The notes beneath the pieces are model-generated. The model was given only the letters and a program-made list of their open reading frames with translations. It made no database searches and was not told the origin of the DNA. This document shows, one piece after another, positions 1-7,612 of a stretch of 64,000 nucleotides of DNA (position 1 is the stretch's first letter; the number at the start of each line of letters is the position of its first letter). This stretch comes from DASXYG01 sp036502625 (GTDB taxonomy: Bacteria > Actinomycetota > Actinomycetes > Streptosporangiales > Streptosporangiaceae), in the NCBI GenBank assembly GCA_036502625.1, contig DASXYG010000007.1:43677-107676 (forward strand), in the 5' to 3' direction. The position numbers were made by a program, and so were the translations under genes.

Positions 1-137
1 TGACCGCCGTGCTCGCCGCCGACCAGCACGCGACGGCCCTGGTCATCGCCATCAAGGTGGCGTCCTTCGTGGTGCCCGCGATCTTCACCGTGCGCTACAC
101 CCAGGCCGTACGGAACCGCCTGCAGGCGGCCGGATAG
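1..137 (+). CDS. C-terminal end of a membrane protein (partial)
   Basis: The frame that stops with TAG at 135-137 runs open from the left edge and gives about 44 residues. They contain one hydrophobic stretch (ALVIAIKVASFVVPAIFTV) followed by a basic tail ending QAAG. This is what the last transmembrane helix and cytoplasmic tail of a polytopic membrane protein look like. Most of the gene lies outside the window, so no family can be named. Confidence 0.5.
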   Translation, partial: TAVLAADQHATALVIAIKVASFVVPAIFTVRYTQAVRNRLQAAG

Positions 138-240
138 CGGCGGTCCTCCGTTTTGCGCCCGGTGACGAATGCGGTAGGACGGACGAACGCCCGTCGGGCA
201 CCCCATTCCGTGCAAACCCCCCGCGTGAATTCGGAGCATC

Positions 241-1536
241 GTGCCGGCCCTCTCCCGTCCGTCCCGCACCGTCCTGACCCGGTGCACACGCGCGCTCGCC
301 GTCGTCCTCGTGCCGCTGCTCGCGGTGGCCGTGCTGTCGGCGAGCGCGCCCGCGCAGACCGGGTTCAACCCCGTCGCCGGGCCGCAGTTCAACGATCCGA
401 CCGCCGACGCCGCGCGCCAGTACTCCATCACCAACGCGCTGACCGACAACGTCGCGCACGCGCCCAAGGGCTCGGTGATCCGCATGGCGTTCTACAGCCT
501 GTCGATCTCCGGCATCGTCGACGCGCTGCTCAAGGCGCACGACCGCGGCGTCAACGTGCAGGTCCTGATGGACGCGCACGGCGCGAACGCCCAGTGGACC
601 CGGCTGGCCGGCGCCCTCGGCACCGACCCGGCGTCCGGGTCGTTCGCCGTGCTCTGCCAGAACGGCTGCATCCAGGGCTACGGCACCGGGTCGCTGCACG
701 CGAAGTACTACATGTTCTCCACGACCGGCAACGGCCACTGGGTGACCACGGTCTCCAGCGCGAACCCGACAGGGGCGCAGGCCACGCAGGCGTGGAACAA
801 CGCGTACACCACCGTCGGCGACACCACCGTCTACCGCACGCACTACGACTTCTTCAAGGAGATGGCGAAGTCGGCGACGACCGGGCCGCGGCTCGGGTCG
901 TACGCGCGCGAGGTGCTGGCCGCGCCGTACCGCACGTACACCTTCCCGCGGCAGTCGACCGGCACCAGCACGGACACCATGTGGCAGATCCTCAACCGGG
1001 TGTCCTGCTCGGGCGCGGCGGCCGGCTACGGCACCGCCGGGCACCACACGCGCATCCGGGTCGACATGTTCGAGTGGACCGGCAACCGGCTCGCGGTGGC
1101 GCAGAAGCTCGCGGCGCTGCGGAAGTCCGGCTGCTCGATCGGCGTGATCTACACCTCCGGCGCCGTCGACGACACCGTGAAGACCACGCTCACCGGCGCG
1201 GGGATCTCCGTCGCCGACTCCTCCAAGGACGGCAACGGCGACGGCGTCGCCGACCACTACACCCACGACAAGATGCTGATGGTCGACGGGAAGTACAACG
1301 GCAACGCGAAGGCGCGCCGGGTCTTCACCGGATCGCCGAACCTCACCGCGAACTCCCTGCGGCACAACGACGAGTCGATGGTGGAGATCGCGTCGAGCGC
1401 CGTCTACACCGCCTACTACACCCACTGGCACGACCTCTGGACGTGGTCGAAGACCGCGTCGGGCACGCCCACTCCGCAGGTCAAGAGCGCCGGCGGCGAG
1501 GTCCACCTGACGAAGGCGCAGCGCGAGGACTCCTGA
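241..1536 (+). CDS. Secreted phospholipase D-like (HKD) protein
   Basis: 431 residues from a GTG start with GGAG 4 nt upstream. Residues 1-38 are a signal peptide: basic start, long hydrophobic core, Ala-rich end (SASAPAQTG), so the protein is probably exported. Two PLD-type half-sites are present. The first is H153-x-K155 with Ser instead of Asp four residues after the Lys, followed by SSANPT. The second is H342-x-K344-x4-D349 followed by GSPNLT. Two HKD motifs in one chain build one active site in this superfamily, which cleaves phosphodiesters through a phospho-histidine. The first motif deviates, as it does in some actinomycete exoenzymes. Substrate (phospholipid, nucleic acid or other) cannot be told. 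It stands alone upstream of the DAHP synthase gene. Confidence 0.85.
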   Translation: MPALSRPSRTVLTRCTRALAVVLVPLLAVAVLSASAPAQTGFNPVAGPQFNDPTADAARQYSITNALTDNVAHAPKGSVIRMAFYSLSISGIVDALLKAHDRGVNVQVLMDAHGANAQWTRLAGALGTDPASGSFAVLCQNGCIQGYGTGSLHAKYYMFSTTGNGHWVTTVSSANPTGAQATQAWNNAYTTVGDTTVYRTHYDFFKEMAKSATTGPRLGSYAREVLAAPYRTYTFPRQSTGTSTDTMWQILNRVSCSGAAAGYGTAGHHTRIRVDMFEWTGNRLAVAQKLAALRKSGCSIGVIYTSGAVDDTVKTTLTGAGISVADSSKDGNGDGVADHYTHDKMLMVDGKYNGNAKARRVFTGSPNLTANSLRHNDESMVEIASSAVYTAYYTHWHDLWTWSKTASGTPTPQVKSAGGEVHLTKAQREDS

Positions 1537-1590
1537 CCCCGGATATCCACAGCTTTCGATCCGCGTGCCCGGACCCGTACGCGGGGCAAC

Positions 1591-1596
1591 TAAAGT
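1591..1596 (+). promoter_or_regulatory. -10 hexamer TAAAGT of a probable leaderless DAHP synthase mRNA
   Basis: TAAAGT ends exactly 6 nt before the GTG at 1603, and no Shine-Dalgarno sequence lies between. That spacing puts the transcription start at or next to the start codon. The same arrangement recurs before five other genes in this window. Confidence 0.45.
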
Positions 1597-1602
1597 TGTG
1601 GC

Positions 1603-2949
1603 GTGCAGACGCAAGCCGATCAGACCTGGCGCGAACTCCCCGCCGCGCAGCAGCCCGAATGGCCCGACCGTGACGCGCTCGCCCGCGCCACGAAGGAACT
1701 CACCGCGATGCCGCCGCTGGTCTTCGCGGGCGAGTGCGACCGCCTGAAGGAGCAGCTCGCGGCGGTCGCCCGCGGCGAGGCGTTCCTGCTCCAGGGGGGC
1801 GACTGCGCGGAGCGGTTCGAGTCGGCCACCGCGGAGAGCATCAGGAACAAGCTGAAGACGCTGCTCCAGATGGCCGTCGTGCTGACCTACGCGGCGAGCG
1901 TCCCGGTCGTGAAGATCGGCCGCATGGCCGGGCAGTTCGCCAAGCCGCGCTCGCGCCCCATGGAGGTGCGCGACGGCGTCGAGCTGCCCGCCTTCCGCGG
2001 CGACATCGTGAACGGCTTCGACTTCACCCCGGAGGCGCGCACGCCCGACCCGCGCCGCCTGGTCGAGGCCTACCACCGGTCCGCGCTGACGCTGAACCTC
2101 GTCCGCGCGTTCGCCGGCGGCGGCTACGCCGACCTCCGCCAGGTGCACGCCTGGAACCAGGACTTCGTCCGCGACAGCCCGGCCGGCCGCCGCTACGAAC
2201 AGGTCGCCGGCGAGATCGACCGGGCGCTGACCTTCATGGAGGCCTGCGGCGCCGACCCCGAGGAGTTCCGTACGGTCGACCTCTACTCCAGCCACGAGGC
2301 CCTCCTCCTCGACTACGAGGACGCCCTCACCCGTACGGACTCCCGTACGAACACGCAGTACGACGTGTCCGCCCACTTCGTGTGGCTGGGCGAGCGCACC
2401 CGCCAGCTCGACGGCGCGCACGTCGAGTTCGCCAAGCACATCCGGAACCCGATCGGCGTGAAGCTCGGCCCGACGACCACCCCGGAGGAGGCGCTCGCGC
2501 TGATCGAGGCGCTCAACCCGGAGGCCGAGCCGGGCCGGCTGACGTTCGTGACCCGCATGGGCGCCGGCCGCGTGCGCGACGCCCTGCCGAACCTCGTCGA
2601 GAAGGTCACGGCGAGCGGCGCGCAGGTCGCCTGGGTCTGCGACCCGATGCACGGCAACACCTACGAGGCGCCGAGCGGCCACAAGACCCGCCGTTTCGAC
2701 GACGTGCTCGACGAGGTGGCCGGCTTCTTCGAGGTGCACCGCGCGCTCGGCACCCACCCCGGCGGCGTGCACATCGAGTTCACCGGTGATGACGTCACGG
2801 AGTGCACCGGCGGCGGCTACCGGCTCGCCGAGGACGACCTGCACCAGCGCTACGAAACGGCCTGCGACCCGAGGCTGAACCGTACGCAGTCGCTCGACCT
2901 GGCCTTCCAGGTGGCCGAACTGTACCGGGGTGCGCAGTACGAGCAGTGA
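1603..2949 (+). CDS. aroG: Class II 3-deoxy-7-phosphoheptulonate (DAHP) synthase
   Basis: 448 residues, close to the 460 of the mycobacterial class II enzyme. It condenses phosphoenolpyruvate with erythrose 4-phosphate, the first step of the shikimate pathway, in the cytosol. The whole chain follows the plant/actinobacterial class II pattern: GGDCAERFE, KIGRMAGQFAKPRS, VNGFDFTPEAR, DPMHGNT, HIEFTGDDVTEC. The four expected metal ligands are visible as C68, H350, E392 and D422. The GTG start follows a -10-like TAAAGT without a Shine-Dalgarno, so the mRNA is probably leaderless. It is monocistronic. The symbol is given by analogy; actinomycete class II genes are also called aroF or aroH. Confidence 0.96.
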   Translation: MQTQADQTWRELPAAQQPEWPDRDALARATKELTAMPPLVFAGECDRLKEQLAAVARGEAFLLQGGDCAERFESATAESIRNKLKTLLQMAVVLTYAASVPVVKIGRMAGQFAKPRSRPMEVRDGVELPAFRGDIVNGFDFTPEARTPDPRRLVEAYHRSALTLNLVRAFAGGGYADLRQVHAWNQDFVRDSPAGRRYEQVAGEIDRALTFMEACGADPEEFRTVDLYSSHEALLLDYEDALTRTDSRTNTQYDVSAHFVWLGERTRQLDGAHVEFAKHIRNPIGVKLGPTTTPEEALALIEALNPEAEPGRLTFVTRMGAGRVRDALPNLVEKVTASGAQVAWVCDPMHGNTYEAPSGHKTRRFDDVLDEVAGFFEVHRALGTHPGGVHIEFTGDDVTECTGGGYRLAEDDLHQRYETACDPRLNRTQSLDLAFQVAELYRGAQYEQ

Positions 2950-3181
2950 CGCAGGGTGAACTCGGGCTTGCTTGGCGGCAAACGGTTGTCGGGCGTGCCG
3001 TGTCTGGCGGAGAATTGGGCGCGGGGACGCATCCGGCGCGAGCCGCGGGCGTTCCCGAGGGGGTTGGAGGGGAAGTGCCGGCCGGTCGTGCCAGGGGGGG
3101 TGCCCCAGCGTGCGGCGGCGGCATCACGCGGGTGAGGCTACCCCGGATGACGACGTAGGCAGGGATGCAATGGAGGTAGGC

Positions 3182-3577
3182 GTGAGCACGCTTCCGGAGC
3201 GCATGGACGAGGCGGAGGTGCTTGACCGCGCCGCCGAGCTGATCGCCGAGCACGGCTGGCGCCAGTTGTCCGCGTCCGGGGCTCGCGGGCTCACCGTGGG
3301 GGAGGCGCTGAACCGGGCCATCCTGCAGCGCTATGACACGGTGTCGGAGCTCGGCATGCCGGCGCGCCGGCAGATCGTGGGCGAGCGGATGGACGCCGAG
3401 CAGGTCCTGGCCTGCTGGCTGCTCGACAGCGGTACCGTCCCCGGCCGGTGGGGCCAGCGGTTCCCGTACGACCACATCGTCATGGAGTGGAGCGAGCGCG
3501 CCGGCCAGGACGGCGACCAGGTGCTGCGCGCGCTGCGCGTGGCGGCGGGCACCGGCACGCAGGTCTCGATCTACTGA
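3182..3577 (+). CDS. Small DUF6197-like protein of unknown function
   Basis: 131 residues from GTG 3182, chosen because GGAGG at 3172-3176 lies 5 nt upstream; an in-frame ATG at 3170 would bury that site. The chain is soluble and mostly helical, with HGWRQ near the N terminus, a Leu/Ala-rich centre and FPYDHIVMEWSERAG near the end. The HGW...Q opening and Trp-Ser-Glu motif resemble the actinobacterial DUF6197 family, but this is by eye only. No catalytic motif is evident. It is followed by a strong hairpin shared with the convergent nitroreductase gene. Confidence 0.7.
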   Translation: MSTLPERMDEAEVLDRAAELIAEHGWRQLSASGARGLTVGEALNRAILQRYDTVSELGMPARRQIVGERMDAEQVLACWLLDSGTVPGRWGQRFPYDHIVMEWSERAGQDGDQVLRALRVAAGTGTQVSIY

Positions 3578-3591
3578 ACCGCGCGAACGCG

Positions 3592-3632
3592 GAACGGCGT
3601 ACGCATCCCCGACGGGATCGCGTACGCCGTTC
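3592..3632. terminator. Bidirectional terminator hairpin between convergent genes
   Basis: GAACGGCGTACGC (3592-3604) pairs perfectly with GCGTACGCCGTTC (3620-3632). The stem continues through ATCCC/GGGAT with one bulged C, leaving a CGAC tetraloop. It sits midway between two converging genes. There is no U-tract, as usual in high-GC actinomycetes. Confidence 0.75.
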
Positions 3633-3646
3633 GCGTCGGGCGGGGC

Positions 3647-4261
3647 TCAGACGGTCGTGAGGACCTGCTCGGCGGCCAGCCGCGGGTTGCGGGCGAACCA
3701 CGCGTCCGGGCCGGGGCGGCCGATGTTGACGACGATCAGCGTGCGGTGGCGGCCGTCGGCGAAGAACTCCTTGTCGACGCCCGCGGCGTCGAACCCGAGC
3801 ATCGGGCCCGCGGCCAGCCCGGCGGCGCGCACCCCGATGATGAAGTACGCCGCCTGGAGGGTGGCGTTGAGGCGGGCGAGCCGCTCGCGGGCGTCCTCGT
3901 CGCCGTCGAGGGACTCCTTGGCGCCGGGCTTGTGCGGGAAGACCTCGGGCAGGTGCTCGTGGAAGTCGACGTCCGCGGCCAGCACCGCGACCAGCGGCGC
4001 CGTGCGCGTCTTGTCCTGGTTGCCGGGCGACATGTGGGCGACCAGCCGCTCGCGCGCCTCGGGCGAGCGGACGAGCACGACCCGCAGCGGCTGCGTGTTC
4101 ATCGCGGTCGGGCCCCACTTGACCAGGTCGTAGACCGCGCGCATCTGCTCGTCGCTGACGGGCTCGTCGGTGAAGGTGTTCGCCGTACGGGCCGTACGGA
4201 ACAGCAGGTCCTGCGCGGCCTCCGGAAGCGCCAGCGCGTCCTGGTCCACGACGTCGGTCAT
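3647..4261 (-). CDS. Nitroreductase-family malonic semialdehyde reductase (RutE/HadB-like)
   Basis: 204 residues from ATG 4261, preceded by AAGGA at 10 nt; a GTG three codons earlier is possible but sits on top of that site. The sequence is typical of the RutE/HadB branch of FMN nitroreductases: FRTARTANTF at the start, KWGPTAMNTQPLRVV for FMN contact, and INIGRPG-like VVNIGRPGPDAW near the end. In Escherichia coli RutE reduces malonic semialdehyde in uracil breakdown, using NADPH. No other rut genes are nearby, so here it is more safely called a general nitro/aldehyde reductase. The gene is alone and converges on the DUF6197-like gene. Confidence 0.85.
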   Translation of the reverse strand: MTDVVDQDALALPEAAQDLLFRTARTANTFTDEPVSDEQMRAVYDLVKWGPTAMNTQPLRVVLVRSPEARERLVAHMSPGNQDKTRTAPLVAVLAADVDFHEHLPEVFPHKPGAKESLDGDEDARERLARLNATLQAAYFIIGVRAAGLAAGPMLGFDAAGVDKEFFADGRHRTLIVVNIGRPGPDAWFARNPRLAAEQVLTTV

Positions 4262-4417
4262 ATTCGGCACGTCCTTATTGGTTGGGTGAAGCGGAACAAT
4301 CGCTGTAGCTCAATGAAGATTCAACTAATTCCCCGGCCGTAGCGTGACCGTCCTCACCCGGTGGGGCACGCCGCACACGAGGCGCGCTGACGTGTCCCCC
4401 GTACGCCGCCGCACGGG

Positions 4418-4423
4418 TAGCCT
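4418..4423 (+). promoter_or_regulatory. -10 hexamer TAGCCT of the NIF3 operon
   Basis: TAGCCT ends 6 nt before GTG 4430, with no Shine-Dalgarno between. This fits a leaderless transcript that opens the three-gene operon. Confidence 0.45.
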
Positions 4424-4429
4424 GCCGAT

Positions 4430-5293
4430 GTGCCGTTCACCGTCGCCGACGCCGTGGCCGCGCTCGAGGCCGCCTACGATCCCGCGCTCGCCGAGAGCTG
4501 GGACTCCGTGGGCCTGACCGTCGGCGACCCGGCGGCGCCCGTGCGCCGGGCGCTCTTCGCGGTCGACCCCACCGCCGCGGTCGTCGACGAGGCGCTGGCC
4601 TGGGGCGCCGACCTCATCGTCACGCACCACCCGCTGCTGCTGCGCGGCGTCCACAGCGTGGCCACCACCACCGCCAAGGGCCGCACCGTGCACCGCCTGA
4701 TCACCGGCGGCGCGGCGCTGTTCACCGCGCACACCAACGCCGACCGCGCCCGTCCCGGCGTCTCGGACGCCCTGGCCCGGGCCGTCGGCCTCACCGGCGA
4801 CCTGCGGCCGATCGAGCCCGTCCCCGGCGACCCGGCGCTCGGCCTCGGCCGCGTGGGCGTGCTGCCCGAGCCGGTGGCGCTGGCCGCGTTCGCCGCGCGG
4901 GCCGCCGCCGGGCTGCCCGCCACCGCGCCGGGCCTGCGGGTCTCCGGCAACCCGGAGACCCCGGTCCGTACGATCGCCGTCAGCGGCGGCGCGGGCGACT
5001 CCCTGTTCGACGCCGTGCGCGCCGCGGGCGCCGACGTCTTCCTCACCGCTGACCTGCGCCATCACCCCGCGTCGGAGTTCGTCGAGGCCCACGGCGTCGC
5101 GCTGGTCGACGCCGCGCACTGGGCCACCGAGTGGCCCTGGCTCGCGGACGCGGCCGCGCGGTTGGAACACGCGTCGGCGGCGCGGGAGGATGAACCCCTG
5201 GAGACGCGGGTTTCCGCGCTCGTCACCGACGCCTGGAACTTCGTGCCGCATCGCGGTGCCGTAGAACCCGAAGGAGTGGATGTCTCCCCGTGA
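4430..5293 (+). CDS. NIF3-like dinuclear metal-centre protein
   Basis: 287 residues. Family features are clear: WDSVGLTVGDP near residue 24, the metal-binding THHP at about residue 65 (LIVTHHPLLL), AHTNAD about 35 residues later, and a C-terminal VSGGAGDS ... DVFLTADLRHH ... ALVDAAHWATE. These His/Asp/Glu residues hold a two-metal site in a toroidal hexamer. The family (DUF34, YbgI/YqfO) is nearly universal and its reaction is unsettled. The GTG start is probably leaderless. The 3' end overlaps the next gene by four bases (GTGA), so the two are translationally coupled. The same trio (NIF3, zinc ribbon, RNase H-phosphatase) is found in Mycobacterium tuberculosis as Rv2230c-Rv2228c. Confidence 0.93.
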   Translation: MPFTVADAVAALEAAYDPALAESWDSVGLTVGDPAAPVRRALFAVDPTAAVVDEALAWGADLIVTHHPLLLRGVHSVATTTAKGRTVHRLITGGAALFTAHTNADRARPGVSDALARAVGLTGDLRPIEPVPGDPALGLGRVGVLPEPVALAAFAARAAAGLPATAPGLRVSGNPETPVRTIAVSGGAGDSLFDAVRAAGADVFLTADLRHHPASEFVEAHGVALVDAAHWATEWPWLADAAARLEHASAAREDEPLETRVSALVTDAWNFVPHRGAVEPEGVDVSP

Positions 5294-6030
5294 AAGCCGC
5301 CCCGGACGTGCAGCTTCGCCTGCTCGACCTGCAAGAGATCGACACGGCGCTCGACCGTCTCAACCACCGCCGCCGTACGCTCCCCGAGCTGGCGGAGATC
5401 GCGAGGCTCGACGGGCGCGCCGCCGAGCTGCGCGACCAGGTCGTCAACGCCGACACCGAGGTGAGCGACATCTCGCGGGAGCAGTCCAAGGCCGAGGCCG
5501 ACGTCGACCAGGTCAGGGCGCGGGCCGAACGCGACCAGAAGCGGCTCGACGCCGGGCAGGTCTCCTCGCCGAAGGAGCTGGAGAACCTCCAGTCGGAGAT
5601 CGAGTCGCTGGGCCGCCGCCAGTCCGAGCTGGAAGACGGCGTGCTGGAGATCATGGAACGCCGCGAGACCGCCGAGGCGAGCCGCACCGAGCTGACCGCC
5701 GAGCGCGACCGGCTCGCCGGCGAGCTCGGCGGGCTCACCGAGAAGCGCGACGCCGCGCAGGCCGAGATCGACGGCGAGCTCGGCGAGACGGGCGGCCGGC
5801 GTGCCGAGATCGCCAAGGAGATCCCGGACGACCTGCTGGCGCTGTACGAACGGCTGCGCGGGCAGTACGGCACGGGTGCGGCGGCGCTGAAGGCGGGCCG
5901 CTGCGAGGGCTGCAAGCTGGCGCTGAGCACCGTCGACCTCAACGACATCCGCACCTCGGCGGACGACGAGGTCACCCGCTGCCCCGAGTGCCGCCGCATC
6001 CTCGTCCGCACCCCCGAGTCGGGCCTGTGA
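5290..6030 (+). CDS. Coiled-coil protein with C-terminal C4 zinc ribbon
   Basis: 246 residues. Residues 1-180 are almost pure heptad sequence rich in Glu, Arg, Leu and Ala (for example RARAERDQKRLDAG), predicting a long antiparallel coiled-coil hairpin. The end carries CEGCKL and CPECRR, two CxxC knuckles about 35 residues apart, which should bind one zinc. This is the DUF164/CT398-type family. Structural work on related proteins suggests roles with flagellar or export factors in some bacteria, but in actinobacteria the role is unknown. The gene overlaps both neighbours by four bases, so it is part of one translational unit. Confidence 0.9.
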   Translation: MKAAPDVQLRLLDLQEIDTALDRLNHRRRTLPELAEIARLDGRAAELRDQVVNADTEVSDISREQSKAEADVDQVRARAERDQKRLDAGQVSSPKELENLQSEIESLGRRQSELEDGVLEIMERRETAEASRTELTAERDRLAGELGGLTEKRDAAQAEIDGELGETGGRRAEIAKEIPDDLLALYERLRGQYGTGAAALKAGRCEGCKLALSTVDLNDIRTSADDEVTRCPECRRILVRTPESGL

Positions 6031-7187
6031 GCCGTCGGCTGGTCGTCGAGGCCGACGGCGGGTCGCGCGGCAACCCGGGGCCGGCCGGCTTCGGCGCGGT
6101 CGTCCGCGACCCGGTCAGCGGCACGGTCCTCGCCGAGGTCGCGGAGTCCATCGGCGTCGCGACCAACAACGTGGCCGAGTACCGCGGGCTGATCGCGGGC
6201 CTGACGGCCGCGGCGGGCCTCGACCCGTCCGCGTCCGTCGAGGTGCGGATGGACTCCAAGCTGGTCGTCGAGCAGATGTCCGGCCGGTGGCGCGTCAAGC
6301 ATCCCGACATGGTGCCGCTGGCGCTGCGCGCCCGCGACCTGGCCGCGGGCTTCACGCGCATCTCCTACGAATGGATCCCGCGGTCCCGCAACTCCCATGC
6401 CGACCGGCTCGCCAACGAGGCCATGGACGCCGCGGCCCGCGGCGAGACCTGGGGGGTGGACACCTCGGGCTCCTCCTCCTCGTCCGACGACGAGGAGGGC
6501 GCACCACCGGCCCGTACACCCAAGCCGAGCGCCACGGGCTGGTCGGCGCCCACCACCAAGCCCACGACCCTCCTGCTGCTGCGCCACGGCGAGACCCCGC
6601 TGTCCATCGAGAAGCGGTTCGCCGGCACGGGTGACGCGCCGCTGACCGAGCGCGGCGCCGCGCAGGCCGAGGCCGCCGCGGCCCACCTCGCCGCCTGGGC
6701 GCCCGGCCACGGCGGCATCGACGCGGTCGTCACGTCGCCGCTGAAGCGCACCCGCGCCACCGCCGACGCCGTCGCCCGCGCGCTCGGCGCCGACATCACC
6801 GAGGAGCCGGGGTTCGCGGAGACCGACTTCGGCGAGTGGGAGGGCCTGACGTTCGCCGAGGTGCGCGAGCGCGCCCCGCACCTCCTCAAGGCCTGGATGG
6901 GCGACCCGGACGTGCCGCCGCCGGGCGGGGAGAGCTTCGCCGCGGTGGCCCGCCGCGTGGCCGAGGCCCGCGACCGCGTCCTCGGTGCGCACGCGGAGCG
7001 CACGGTCGTCGTGGTGAGCCACGTGACGCCCATCAAGACGCTGCTCCGCCAGGCGCTGCTCGCGCCGCCGGAGTCGCTCTACCGCATGCACCTGGACGTC
7101 GCGTGCCTGTCGCGCGTCGACTACTACGCCGACGGCCCGTCGGTCGTCCACTCCGTCAACGAGACCGCCCACCTCGCCGGGGTCTGA
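6027..7187 (+). CDS. Bifunctional ribonuclease HI / histidine phosphatase
   Basis: 386 residues from GTG 6027, which overlaps the previous stop. Residues 1-135 form an RNase HI domain with the full catalytic set: D10 (VEADGGSRGNPG), E51 (NNVAEYRGL), D76 (MDSKL) and D126 (NSHADRLAN). A Ser/Asp/Glu/Pro-rich linker (about 143-175) joins a phosphoglycerate mutase-like phosphatase with the phospho-acceptor H187 in LLRHGET and the second histidine H332 in VVSHVTP. The orthologue in M. tuberculosis (Rv2228c) degrades RNA in RNA-DNA hybrids and also shows acid/alpha-ribazole phosphatase activity. The linker is longer here. Both active sites look intact. Confidence 0.95.
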   Translation: MSRRLVVEADGGSRGNPGPAGFGAVVRDPVSGTVLAEVAESIGVATNNVAEYRGLIAGLTAAAGLDPSASVEVRMDSKLVVEQMSGRWRVKHPDMVPLALRARDLAAGFTRISYEWIPRSRNSHADRLANEAMDAAARGETWGVDTSGSSSSSDDEEGAPPARTPKPSATGWSAPTTKPTTLLLLRHGETPLSIEKRFAGTGDAPLTERGAAQAEAAAAHLAAWAPGHGGIDAVVTSPLKRTRATADAVARALGADITEEPGFAETDFGEWEGLTFAEVRERAPHLLKAWMGDPDVPPPGGESFAAVARRVAEARDRVLGAHAERTVVVVSHVTPIKTLLRQALLAPPESLYRMHLDVACLSRVDYYADGPSVVHSVNETAHLAGV

Positions 7188-7205
7188 CCCCGGACGGGTG
7201 GGCGG

Positions 7206-7589
7206 TGGACGAGTCGGCCTGTAGGCCGGATCCTGTAATCGACGGCCATCCATCTCGGGCCGCCGTTGCCGACGGCCTCCAGCGGTCTACCCGCGGACTC
7301 GGGCGGGCCGCCCTCGATCGTCCGCGCAGGGCCGCAAGCGGCCCCTCTTGACCTTGCTCCGGGTGGGGTTTACCTAGCCGCCCGAGTCGCCTCGGGCGCT
7401 GGTGGTCTCTTACACCACCGTTTCACCCTTACCTCCGTACGAGACGGGGGCGGTCTGTTCTCTGTGGCACTGTCCCGCGGGTCACCCCGGGTGGGCGTTA
7501 CCCACCACCCTGCCCTGTGGAGTCCGGACCTTCCTCGGCGCCCGGTCCGTGAGGAACGGGCGACGCGGCCGTCCGGCCGGCTCGTCCAC
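7206..7589 (-). ncRNA. rnpB: RNase P RNA (class A)
   Basis: Read on the minus strand this is a typical actinobacterial RNase P RNA. The conserved 5' block GAGGAAGGTCCGGACTCCAC is followed by AGGGCAGGGTGG, then the GGTAAGGGTGAAACGGTG core, the AGAGACCACCAGC region, and the 3' block CCGGCCTACAGGCCGACTCG. The ends pair to form helix P1: GTGGACGAG at the 5' end (7581-7589) with CTCGTCCAC at the 3' end (7206-7214). The length of about 384 nt is normal. It is the catalytic RNA that trims tRNA 5' ends. It lies just downstream of the SulP-carbonic anhydrase gene on the same strand but should have its own promoter. Confidence 0.96.
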
Positions 7590-7599
7590 CGCTGCGGCG

Positions 7600-7605
7600 A
7601 TTCTA
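7600..7605 (-). promoter_or_regulatory. Probable -10 element of rnpB (TAGAAT)
   Basis: On the minus strand TAGAAT lies about 10 nt ahead of the first base of helix P1, the right place for a sigma-70-type -10 box. I could not see a convincing -35. Confidence 0.5.
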
Positions 7606-7612
7606 GCGGTGA

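Noticed and set aside
85..2844. A 919-codon open frame on the minus strand opposite the phospholipase D-like and DAHP synthase genes
   Set aside because: It is antisense to two well-supported genes and has the Arg/Gly/Val-rich, low-complexity composition of a high-GC shadow frame; no domain is seen.
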